From assembly GCA_021401465.1 (NCBI GenBank), contig JADDMT010000022.1, positions 62,001-126,000 on the forward strand: 64,000 nt of DNA, in the 5' to 3' direction. The notes under the pieces are model-generated. The model did no database searches. It saw only the letters and a program-made list of their open reading frames with translations, and had not been told where the DNA came from. The DNA comes from Teratosphaeria epicoccoides (taxonomy: Eukaryota; Ascomycota; Dothideomycetes; Mycosphaerellales; Teratosphaeriaceae). Every line of letters starts with the position of its first letter. The stretch's first letter is position 1. Shown here piece after piece: positions 30,901 to 41,337 of this stretch. The position numbers and the translations under genes were made by a program.

Positions 30901-33193
30901 ATGTCTCGCCGCGAGTACCCCGTCGCCGACCGCTACGATGAGCGTGAGAGCGACTTCTACCGCCGGCCCCGACGAGAGCGCAACTACGACGAGCTCGACC
31001 TCGACATCGACATCCACCGATCTCGCTACCCGGAGGAGTCTCGATCACGTGTCTCGCGAGCCCCCAAGGCGGAGACGCTGGTCAAGGAGCGGGAAACGGT
31101 CGTCGACGAGAGGCGGAGCGAGCGCGGCCCCAGGCAGCCCGACTTCCTGCGGGAGGACTATGGCAAAACTTCGGCCGGCCCACTGGTCATCAGAGAGGAG
31201 AGGACCGAGGTGCGCGATGACGACGGCTACGCCTCTCGCGCGTCGAGGCGGAGGAGCCGCGAGACGGTGAGGTCGTCTCGCCTGCCCGACAAGTTCGAGG
31301 AGGAGAAGATCACCATCCGCGAGAAGGAGCGTGCGCCGAGGAGTGATCGTGGTGAGGATGACGATATCATCTTCCGCGAGAGGACCAAGTCGCGCCCGCC
31401 GCCGCCCTCCCGACGGGGCGGCTCGGAAGAGGAACTCGACATCAAGATCAAACGCCGCGAGGAGTCGCGACCACCGCCGCCCAAGAGCGAAGCACCATCC
31501 CGCAGTGACGTCCGAGAGCGTGATGTGGAGGAAATTCGTTTTCGGCGAGGCGGCGGTGACCGGCCGGAGCCGCCAAAGCCCCCGCGCACCGACGTCGACG
31601 AGGTCGACATTCGCATCAGAGAGACGGAGACACGATCGCCTCCTCCACGAAGCGACTATCGTGGGCGTGATCGTGTGTTCGAGGAGGAAATCGACATTCG
31701 CGAACGAAGTCGGCCACCACCGCCCCGTGAGCGATCCATCAGTCTGAAGCCTCAGCTGGTCGCGCGTGACCGCGAGGAGTGGATCGTACGTCGCAAGAGA
31801 GACTCGCCGCCGCCGCCGCCACGCGAGTATGAGAAGGAGGAGATCATCATTCGTCGCAAAGAGCGCTCCCCCAGTCCGGACCCACCGCCGCCGCCTCCAC
31901 CACCACCACCACCAGCAGAGACCTACAAGAAAGAAGAGATCATCATCCGTCGCAAAGAGCGCAGCCCCTCCCCCGAGCCTCCGCCTCCGCCTCGCCCGTA
32001 CGAGAGGGAGCAAATCATCATTCGCCGCAGGGAGCGCTCGCCGAGCCCGGAGCCCGAGCCGGAACCACCCCGCGAACCCACCCCGCCGCCACCACCCCCG
32101 GCACCGATCATCCGGCCCCCCATCATCCAGGAAGTCATCACGCATCACCGCCATATCGATCATGGCGTGGAGCGCGCTCGCTCACCGTCACCACCGCCCG
32201 CGCCCGCGCCCGCGCCCGCACCGCCCAGCCCGCCTCACGAAGAAGATCTGGAGATTGAGATCCGTCGACGAGGCACGCGCAACGGCAAGTACTACGACGA
32301 AGACATCCTCTTCGAGAAGACCGAGGTGGACCGCAAGAGTCGTGACGACGCGCGAGAGGTGAGCAGCCGCAGGTCGGTTAGTACCACGACACGCCGCCGC
32401 TCTCCCAGTCCGGTCCGGAGGCTGTACGAGGACGACATTACGAACGAAGCCGACTTTTACAACCGCAAAGTTCGCGAGCGTGCCTACCCAGGCGAAGCGT
32501 GGAACGGCGCCACCAAGGAGTGGGGACTGGTGGATGTGCCGCCCGGCACGGAGAAGGTGCGCATGGATGGAGTCGGCGGTGGTCGGCAGGAGATCTACTG
32601 GGACCGCTATCGTGGCGAGCGGCGAGGCAAGTTCTACACAGGCGACAGAATCTACGAAGAGGACTACGGCCTGCCGGAGGCTCCCGCACCGCCCCCGGCC
32701 ATTGAGGCTCCGCCGCCGCCGCCGCCACCAGCACCACCCCGTGAGGAGCGTTCGACCGAAATCAAGATCTCCGAGCGGAGAATCACTGAAGAGACGAGCA
32801 GGGGCAAGTCCAAGGACAAGATGTGGACCGAGGTCACAAAGGATCTGGTCATCAAGGAGGCGATCGAGGAAATGGGTTACGAGTACGAGGAGACGGACGA
32901 TTTCTTCTACATTATGGAGTACCTCAAATACGTACGTTCTGCTCTAATGCCAACCTTGATGCTGACGACCCCACACTGACACGCACATTTTACAGGAGGA
33001 CGTCCTCCGCCTCGTCGAAGTCACCGAAGACATTCGCCGTCAACGCCGCGAACGAATCCGAGAGATCCAATGGGAGCGCGAAGAGATGGAGCGCAGGCCG
33101 AAGATGCTGCCTGCACCTCCGATTGCGAAGCGAGGTAAATACGACGAGTGGGATCGAGAGTACATCTACGAGCGCGACCGATACAGGCGTTAG
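30901..33193 (+). CDS. large charged, proline-rich protein with a conserved C-terminal domain (DUF8035-like)
   Basis: Function unknown. Two exons (30901-32931 and 32996-33193; 64-base intron) give 742 aa. Residues 1-300 are Arg/Glu/Asp-rich and almost certainly disordered. Between about 300 and 400 the unit EEIIIRRKERSPSP followed by a proline run recurs three or four times, suggesting SR-like phosphorylation sites. The C-terminal third is structured: FYNRKVRERAYPGEAWNGAT, EWGLVDVPPGTEKVRMDG, YRGERRGKFYTGDRIYEEDY, then after a Pro-rich linker a helix set (VTKDLVIKEAIEEMGYEY, YIMEYLKYEDVLRL). From memory this region matches a fungal domain of unknown function labelled DUF8035. Nuclear or RNA-related roles are only a guess from composition. 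Confidence 0.85.
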
Positions 33194-33659
33194 GAACCAC
33201 GAATGGTGTCCAGGAGTGTGCGGGAGGGAGGACAGGACGGTGGAGGAGATCTGGGACGGCCGGGACGACTGGAGTATGCGGGGTCAATGTGGACGAGGTA
33301 GGCGTGATGGCAGTGAGAGAAGAGGTGTGCATTTCCGAGATGAACATTGCTACACTTGCTGAGAGCGTACAGACGTGGGAGGGAAAAGAAAGAGCGCGAT
33401 GCGCAGACGCATGGTGTTTTGACGACCGATTACGAATTATCATCGATTGCAGGTGCTACAAGGCGGCAGCGAGCGATGTGGCATCCGGCGGCGGTGTTGG
33501 GGCTTTTTTTTTCCTTTTCAAGGGTTCATAGCGATGGAAGTAATAGAAGCATGGTGTACGTAGCGTACCTAAATACCCCTCCCTTTTTTTTTCTTCCCGC
33601 GTATCTGCAGCAAATGACTTTTTACATGAATTCCTGTCGATGTCATGAATCCTTCCAGA
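33194..33659. other. intergenic between convergent genes
   Basis: No gene seen. It presumably holds the 3' UTR of the charged protein; T-runs at 33507-33515 and 33584-33594 are simple sequence. Confidence 0.4.
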
Positions 33660-34765
33660 ACTAGCAAACCGCCAACACAGCATCCTTCCGCTCCTGGAAA
33701 TTCGGCGTGCCCAACCCATGTCACCGGAGCCCATCCCGTGGTCACAAACAAAAAAACAAAAACAAAAACAAAAACAAAAACAAAAACGCATGCATGCAAC
33801 GACATACCTCGCATAAGGAATCACGCCGGCGCCGCGAATCACCACTCCCGTCTGCAAATCCGTCCCCGTGCACCCGAGTGACCCACCGTGCACGATATCG
33901 GTAACGCCGCTGCTGTTCCGGGCCTCCAGCGCGTAAAACAACGGATTCGCGAATCCGAGCGCGAAGAGGCGTTCGGAGATGGCGAGGTCGGAGTGAGGGG
34001 CGGATTGGTCGAGGGGGGCCGCCGAAGGCGATGGTGCTGCCCGCGGTCTTGTCGACAGTGTAGTTGCCGCTATGATAGAGTTCTTTGAGGCAGGTCGGGC
34101 GGAGGACGTCGTAGGTCTGAGGGTTTTGCCGACGACCATGATGGTCTCGCGGGGAGGGGGAGGAATCCTGTTTGGCTGGTGGCGGGATCGGGATTTTGGG
34201 ACGGTGGCGCTCGGTTCGGACGGCGGCTTTGCGCGGTCGTGCTGCCGAAGCACGTCGTTGGCGAGATTCAGGTCGGTTGCATGGCTGAGTTCGTCGGGGT
34301 TGGGAATCTTGCGTGCTTCTCAGCTTCACGCTGTCGCCGCTGCTGTACGGGCCTCACTCGGTGTCGAGCAGGCTGCTGGCTTGCTGGCGCCGTCGAGACG
34401 AAGCTGACGGAGTGACCGTCACAAGAGACGTCCTTTGCACCGGCTCCTTGCAGCCTGGAAATGACTTCGTCAGCCGTTTCGTCGGACGGGGCGAAGATGG
34501 CCTGGTGCTCGTCGAGGTCGATGTACTTCCCATTGTCCGGGCTGCCTGACGTGGAGACTGCTGCGAGCCGTGATTCCAGCTGGTCCAGGTTCTGGTGGGT
34601 CAGGGACACATGCAGTTTGATCTGGGCGGACGAAGGCACTGTCTGCTCAATCTTGCTCCGGCCGTGTTGAATGGAAGAGAGAGTCTCGTGGACAGCCGCC
34701 TTGCTGGTGTCGACCACGGCCCGCAGCCCCAGCGCTGCGGCTCACATCGTTGTCAAGGCGTCGAT
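33660..34765 (-). pseudogene. S53 (sedolisin / tripeptidyl-peptidase) serine-carboxyl peptidase relic
   Basis: The propeptide is well kept (LHVSLTHQNLDQLESRLAAV, GKYIDLDEHQAIFAPSDE, GAGAKDVSCDGHSV; about 34650-34380). Frame changes follow near 34370 and 34190. The start of the mature domain is visible (CLKELYHSGNYTVDKTAGST, about 34090-34030), then the sequence jumps to C-terminal motifs (ALGFANPLFYALEARNSSGV, DIVHGGSLGC; about 33960-33880). After a likely intron filled with (TTTTTG)n comes GWAPVTWVG, a decayed copy of the family's G-W-D-P-V-T-G-L-G. The catalytic Glu-Asp pair and the SGTS serine region are deleted. The expected signal peptide upstream is interrupted by TGA. Secreted acid peptidases of this type work at low pH; this copy cannot. 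Confidence 0.8.
33747..33789. repeat. (AAAAAC)n tract
   Basis: About seven A5C units on the plus strand, lying in the putative last intron of the S53 relic. Confidence 0.9.
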
Positions 34766-35601
34766 GGGGATAATGGGAAACACTGAGGAAGAGCCATTTC
34801 GGCTTTCAGACAAGACCTACCTAGCTTTATATATACTGGAAGAAGCTTGACGTCGTTCATGCTTGCGTTACTGCATAATAGCGTTCGCTAGACCTGCACA
34901 TCAATCTGGCAGGTGCTTATCGCGTGACAGTCCTGTTATCAACAATGGCAAGATGTATAGTCTTCCATGAACCCAACGAAGCGGTTGTGGCTGGCGGTGC
35001 ACAACATGCATGCACATTGCCGTGCATCGTGACAGTGCCTCGAGGCTGTGTGGCCTTACAGGTCAAAATGGGGGTAGCTCTGCTCTGAATGCTGTAGAGA
35101 ACGATGACGGCACGGGCTCGTTCGAAAACATGGAGGGGTGTTTCCCTTACACCACCAGACCACCGGCCTGGTAAAGTTAGCGCCGAGGTGGAGTCCCATC
35201 GGTGCAACACAGCACCAATGCTTAATCATAAGGTGGTACTCTCCATTGAGACAAAGCACACGTCAATCATCTGATCAGCTGGTTGATACCGTTCCGCATT
35301 TTTGACGGCGCAGGTCCGTTGCTAGATGCGGTCAACCACAGCTCGATGCCATATAGCTCTCGCATGTAGGCTGTTGATGTTCTTGAGGGCAGCGACCCAG
35401 CGCGACAGCCTGCTTGATCAGACTCAGTGCGTTCCGCATCCACTCCACCGTGACTCAAACGAAATCTTGGAATGGGCGGGCATCCTGGACGATCAGATTG
35501 AAATGCCAGGATATGTTGCTCGCACGCGACCGCAAGCAGTCATGGATCAACCACAGGGTCTTCCTGCTTGAAACACCTCGTCTCGAACGCCGGCGGAATG
35601 C
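34766..35601. other. gene-free stretch
   Basis: No supported gene or repeat between the 5' side of the S53 relic (-) and the 3' end of the glucanase (-). Confidence 0.4.
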
Positions 35602-37037
35602 TCAGCTCCACGACGAGGACGGTGCGCCGATGGTGACCTGTAGCAGTTGCGGGTCACCACTGCCATCTACAACGAAGCCACTCACACCGCTCGAGCCGTC
35701 CGGCGAGACATCGTCATAAGCGAAAGCATATCCCAGCCCGTCAATCTCATGCTCGTGCACTAGCTTGCTGAAGTAATTCGTCGGATCGACTGAGTAGTAG
35801 CCGTCCTCTGTCGACATTGGCTGGACATTTCCGCCGTCGATGAGGAGCGTTGAGCGATCGAAAGCGGCGCACAGGCGCGGCACAACGGCGTAGTGCACCG
35901 CATTGTCGCCGGACTCGATGGCAAAAGGTCCGCTGTTGCAGCCGAAGATGTCGGCGGTACTGGGCTTCGCATAGCCTCTGTTGTCGCCCGCGCATTCCAG
36001 AAGGCCAGTAGTGGTAGAGACAGTGCAATTCACACGGCCGGCCGCGGCCTGAGTGTCGATGGTCAGGGTATTGGCCTCGTAGTGGGACCATACTTCGTTC
36101 ACGTAGTCGGTGTAGAGGTCTGAGAAAGCAGTCGGGTTGAGCGAGATGTAATCCTGAGGGCCGATCACGCGGATGATTTCGCCTTCGTATTCTTGACACA
36201 GTTCGCTCCATGGTTGCCCGTCACTGTTTCCTTGGACTTCAAGCGCGTCGCAGATGGTGGCGACTGCCGTTGCGTCCACACCCTTGGCGGTGGTCGCTGC
36301 TCCGCCGTCGGCCGTCAGAGAGAGTCCCAAGGGTATCCCCACACTGTGTGCGATATGATCAGGGTTATGCCACATCAACATGTTCATTTGCGGCACACTT
36401 ACAAGTCAACATAGGTGACGTCTGCATAAAGCTCGGCCGCAGTGTTTGTGAGCTCAACGAAGCCCCAATCCAGGGCTGCATTCGGATCTTCTGGGTTCGT
36501 TGAAGATGGCTGCACAAGCCCAGGATCTCCGGTGGAGCTCACATAGACGGTGAAGAACTGCAGATCACCATTGGCGAAGTAAATTCGTCCAGAAGTCAGG
36601 TAGTCAGGGAGGGTGATGTCCAGTGTGCTCCCTTTGCTGCCGATTGGAATCGTGATGTCCGACGGAGGGACAGCCACGGGAGTGCTGACACTGGCGGATG
36701 CAGTCGGATAGAACCATTCTCCGTTGGCCTGCAGAAAGACCAGTTGTCCGGCAGAATCCAGGCCTTGCACGTAGGCGTTGATGTCGCCGGCGTAGTTGTT
36801 GATGAATGCAAGTGGGAGCTTACTGCTGGTCGTCGTAGCCACGTGCTCGACAGTCTTTGCTATGTTGGAAGTGGCATTGGCCGGCGCGGGAGCAGTTGCA
36901 TTGAGAGTGTTGTTACTTGTAACAATCAAGTTCTCTACTCCACCTGGATGAACTTCTGTGATGGGGACCGGCGCCGCTGCGGCATTCAATGTGAAGCCGA
37001 GCGCTGCTGCGAAAGCCAGGCGGGAACTGGTCCGCAT
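35602..37037 (-). CDS. secreted GH64 endo-beta-1,3-glucanase (thaumatin-like fold)
   Basis: Cleaves beta-1,3-glucan chains in fungal walls or other glucans. Two exons (37037-36403 and 36343-35602; 59-base intron with GTAAGT donor) give 458 aa. The first in-frame ATG (37166) precedes unrelated residues; Met at 37037 starts a clean signal peptide (LAFAAALGFTLNAAAAP). Family landmarks: LPLAFINNY, GRIYFANGDLQFF and DWGFVELTNT. Then, across the intron, TYVDFVGIPLGLS. The Glu of GFVEL and the Asp of YVDF are 16 residues apart, as in the Glu154/Asp170 pair known for the Streptomyces matensis GH64 enzyme, so the active site looks complete. Confidence 0.92.
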
Positions 37038-37894
37038 ACTGGTAGGATGGCGGAGCTGTTGGAAAATTGGCACGTGAAGCAAACTGCGTGTATCGCGACC
37101 TGCTTGCGTTATCAGGTAATCAGGTGAAGGAGTGACAAGAATGAATGAATGGACGTAGGCGTTCACCGCTCTACAAGATGGTGCTATGGAAAGAAGACGA
37201 GCATGAAAATTAGTTGCCGGTCACCTCGATGCACGAGAGCAATCAAAGCCGTATTATAGCCATATCTCTCGTGGCTGCCAGAGAGAGTCGTAAGCTCCTC
37301 TCCTACGCAGTGCCGTTGCTGCCGGACCATCAGCCCAGAGGCAGAATCGCACGGGAAGAACGTGTTCAGACCGCGCTGGGGGTGAACAGAGGCGGCCTCG
37401 TGCGAACGGACAATGTCCTGAAACGAGTGTGGTTGAAGTCGAGGTCGTCGCCCGAGCAAGCCATTGGCGATCCACAATCTCCGTCGACAAAGATGCAGTG
37501 GCGGAGGCGCTGGCCATTGGTGGACCGGCGGGATTGGGGCGGTCTCAAAGCCAGCCCGGGCGACCTGTAGGAGTGGCAGGAGGCCATATGGAAGCAATGC
37601 GGACGGTACACTCGCGGGACGCCCGAGCCTACGCCCAGTAGCGCGTGGGCAGATCAAGCACGTAGAGGGAGGGGGCAAAGGCGGGCGTCCGATCAACATG
37701 TTCGCAGTTGGGGAAAGAGTCGTGACTGCATCTCGCACACGAACCTTGGCTGGGCGCAAGTCAGCAAAAAAGCGATCTTCATTCATGATTGAGAGCAGAC
37801 ACAGTTTGATGTTGTTGTTATTGTTATTATTATTATTATCATTATCTTATTATTATGATTATGTATTATTATTCAATCATGTTGATGTTGTTGT

Positions 37895-38024
<130 letters not shown>

Positions 38025-38124
38025 NNNNNNNNNNNNNNNNNNNNNNNNNNNNNNNNNNNNNNNNNNNNNNNNNNNNNNNNNNNNNNNNNNNNNNNNNNNN
38101 NNNNNNNNNNNNNNNNNNNNNNNN
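38025..38124. other. assembly gap of 100 N
   Basis: Exactly 100 N, the usual placeholder for a gap of unknown size. The assembler evidently failed in the GAT repeat. Confidence 0.99.
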
Positions 38125-40343
38125 GAGAGCGTCTCTGATTCGCCACAGCTCTGATGAGTTGGCGATCCGTCTGTCGGCAGCCAATGTGATCCCTGTCAAG
38201 TTGCCCTCGCTCTCTCTGCCCTCCACCAACAACAACAAACACGTATCTTCGACCTAATCATAATAAAATAATAATAATAATAATAATAAACATCGTCACT
38301 AGATAAGCGTAGATAAGCGTAGATGATGTACAAATTGCTCATCTGAACAAGTCGCGCAGGCACAAGGACGAGCGTGGCGGCCGCCTTGATTGACGGCCAC
38401 GTTGTGCCACCCATGTCCCTGCACGGCCAAGATGGCAGGCGGAGCACGAGTCCATGTACAGTACCCCGCCGAGCCGTGACTTCTGTCAAAAGCTGATTCG
38501 CCACCACCGGGCTGCCGGCAGAAGTGGAGCACACAAAAGTGGTGCCTCCTCCTGACTGGGTGGCAGGTATCGCATCGGCAGTCACCATCTCCCAACAGAT
38601 CTGGAGACATTCGTCCAGGATCTTTGCATCACCTCATCTACCGCGCAGGGAACAATCATGCACATGCTGGCGACAAGTGTCAGTGCCTCCCGTGCCGCGG
38701 CAGCACTGGCACATCACCATCTCACGCAGCGCGTCCACCAGCGTTGAGCCATGTGCGAACTTACCGCCTGGGAGACATGGCACCGCACAGCCTTTCGCGC
38801 TATTTGCCTCGCCTCCGGTATGCCAATTCGGGGCATGCGACGTCTGCTGAGCCAGCGCTGGCACCGCCGCTGCTTCCCGGGTGTGCGGGCATAGAGGCTC
38901 TCATCAAGACCATCGAGCCCGGCGGTATCCTGCGCCCAGAAAAGCAAAACCCACCGCGATTAGCTGTGTACCGAGTGTTCCGACTGTGGTGCTTTTGCTA
39001 GCTAAGTTTGCGAAGCACGAACACTCCTGCGCAGAGCCATCCATTCGAGGCAAAGGCTGGAGATTGCGCAGATGACCCATCTCGCAATCGCTCGACCTCG
39101 ACTCGTAATGGCAGCGGCGGTCGATGCGACATTTTAGAAATGGTTGGAGAGATGGTCAGGTCCTGTCCGTGGGCGTATGTACCGCTGGTTCCACTCGAAC
39201 CGGTCGGTGTCGGCGTCTTTTGTTCGTCATCGTTTCATTTGACTGAGGCTTACGCCAGACACCAAGCGATTTGGGCTTAGGCTCATCAGATGTGCGTCTG
39301 GTCATGTTGACGACGGAACACCACTGGGACTTCTTACATGATTCCGGTATGGAAGTGTGTGCTAATTGCTTGCAGAGTTCCGAGGCAAGGCGATGTGTTC
39401 GACATACACCTAATAGCACAGTTCACCATTGAAACCGGTTCCTGCAGCGGGCCGGGGGACTGTGCCAGCACGAACCTGGGAATCAATCTGTCTGTCAAAA
39501 CCGGCGTTGCCAAGTATGTGACACTTTTACTGAGCCAGGCAAACCTGGCTTGCTCCCCGTCCGCAAAGCACGGATCAAGGATCTCTCGAAATTGGGACTG
39601 TGAATCCAGATGCCACCATCTACGACCGGTCTCGGCAACGGACAACGCTCGTCCACTGCAGAATGCAGGACACAAGAGGAGAATGGCGCTATTCACCAAA
39701 CAAATGAGCATGTTTGCGAACCCGCGGTCTGACCGTGATGAGCATGCGCTGTCGCGGTTTGTTAGTCCGAGGACTTGACGCCTTCGCGATTTGCGCCGCA
39801 ATTACAATGTGCCCGCGACATGCTCTGCGGCGCTCCTCGGCCTGGGTTCAGCTCCTCAATCAGGCTGTGCCACCAGAACAGCTTAGTGGACGGACGACAT
39901 GCCCAACAAGTCCTGACAAGCATCTGGCCCCGTTTCTTGAAGCATGTGTCGTGGATGTCCGGCATTCGACATTCGCATCCAGCGACGGAAAGTCTCGCCG
40001 AACAGAAGTTCCCAGGCGCCGGTCATGCGAAGCAATTTGAGCCCTGCAAGGGCACATGCAGCTGAATTTCGATATTATACGAGCTTTAGTACGGGCCAAG
40101 ATGACAAACTTAGAATCTGCAAAATGAGACATGGCGACCCCAGCAAGTACGGCCTGACGGTGACACTTCGCACAACAAGGATTCGAGCGTGATAAGAACA
40201 CCTCCTCCGCACGCCTCCGAATCACGCTCTGTCCTTTGTCCACATCATCTTCTACTTCTCTGCCCATATCTCTACTTCTCTGGTCCTCTGTCATCCTTCA
40301 CGTCCAACAACCGCAACGACGAAAAGCCTTTCCCACATTCGCT

Positions 40344-41337
40344 ATGAGGACCACCACATTCGTTTCAGCCCTCGGGCTTGCTGCCTTTGCCGCCGCTCAA
40401 GACCCATATCCCACGCCTGACCCTCACCCTCCCATGCCTGACCCTTACCCGACACACGTCCCCGACAACACAACCATTCCACCAGACGGTAAGTATGCAC
40501 AGTAGCTTCAGCAGCTCGGTGTACGGAGAGCACAGTGGCCCTGTGCGCCTGCACTCTACTCTGCCGAAAGTATTGGTCTTTGGCCCCGTGCCCTCACATT
40601 TGCTGACCGATACTGTTCTAACAGTCCCCACCCCTGCGCCGCCCCCAAGCCCTATGACGGAAACTCAATCCACCACCGTCTTCACCACCTACTGCCCCGA
40701 GCCGACCGTTTTCCAGCACGACAACCAGACGTACACTGTCACAGCTGCCACCACCATCACCATCCACAAGTGCCCGGGTCCTTGCCCGGCCGAGAGCTCG
40801 GTCCCAGTCATCCCAGTTGTCCCGGCAGTTCCAACGCCCCCAGTCGAACCCACGCCAGAGGTACCAGTCACGCCGGTCCAACCCACGCCAGAAGTGCCAG
40901 TCACGCCGGTCGAACCTACGCCAGAGGTGCCAGTCACGCCGGTCGAACCCACGCCAGAGGTGCCAGTCACGCCGGTCGAACCCACGCCAGAGGTTCCGGT
41001 CACCCCAGTCCAACCCACGCCAGAGGTCCCGGTCACCCCAGTCGAGCCTACGCCAGAGGTCCCGGTCACCCCGGTCGAATCAGTTCCCGTTGTTCCCGTG
41101 GTCCCGGACGTCCCAACCCCGCCAGTTGGTACTGGAGAAGTGCCGCCGCCGCCTCCAGTTCCAACTGGTTACTACCCAGTCCACAACACTACCGTTCCAC
41201 CTGGCCCGACCGAAGTTCCATCTGGCACTCCCACCGCGTCTCAGCCCCCCGCTACGTTCACCGGCGCTGCTGCAACAATGGTTGTACAAAACGGCTTCGC
41301 TGCCCTCGCTGTCCTCGCTGGTGTCGCTATGCTGTAA
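40344..41337 (+). CDS. GPI-anchored cell-wall protein with 11-residue tandem repeats
   Basis: Likely structural or adhesive wall protein. Exons 40344-40488 and 40625-41337 (136-base intron, GTAAGT to AACAG) give 285 aa. Signal peptide: MRTTTFVSALGLAAFAAA. A Pro-rich segment follows, then a small Cys-bearing domain (TTVFTTYCPEPTVF to ITIHKCPGPC, about 65-102) of the TTV-type seen in many fungal wall proteins. Seven perfect or near-perfect VEPTPEVPVTP repeats come next (about 121-197). The C-terminus has a Ser/Thr/Pro stalk, a small-residue cleavage site (TGAAAT) and a hydrophobic tail, the pattern for GPI attachment. NNT/NTT sites suggest N-glycosylation. Confidence 0.88.
40843..41073 (+). repeat. 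seven 33-bp coding repeats
   Basis: Seven consecutive 33-base units encode V(E/Q)PTPEVPVTP. Glu/Gln at position 2 alternates (units 2 and 6 have Gln). Differences between units are otherwise synonymous, so the protein repeat is under constraint. Confidence 0.95.

Noticed and set aside
31045..32163. 372-aa minus-strand ORF
   Set aside because: Arg/Trp/Leu-rich mirror of the Pro/Glu-rich coding strand of the charged protein; codon-bias shadow.
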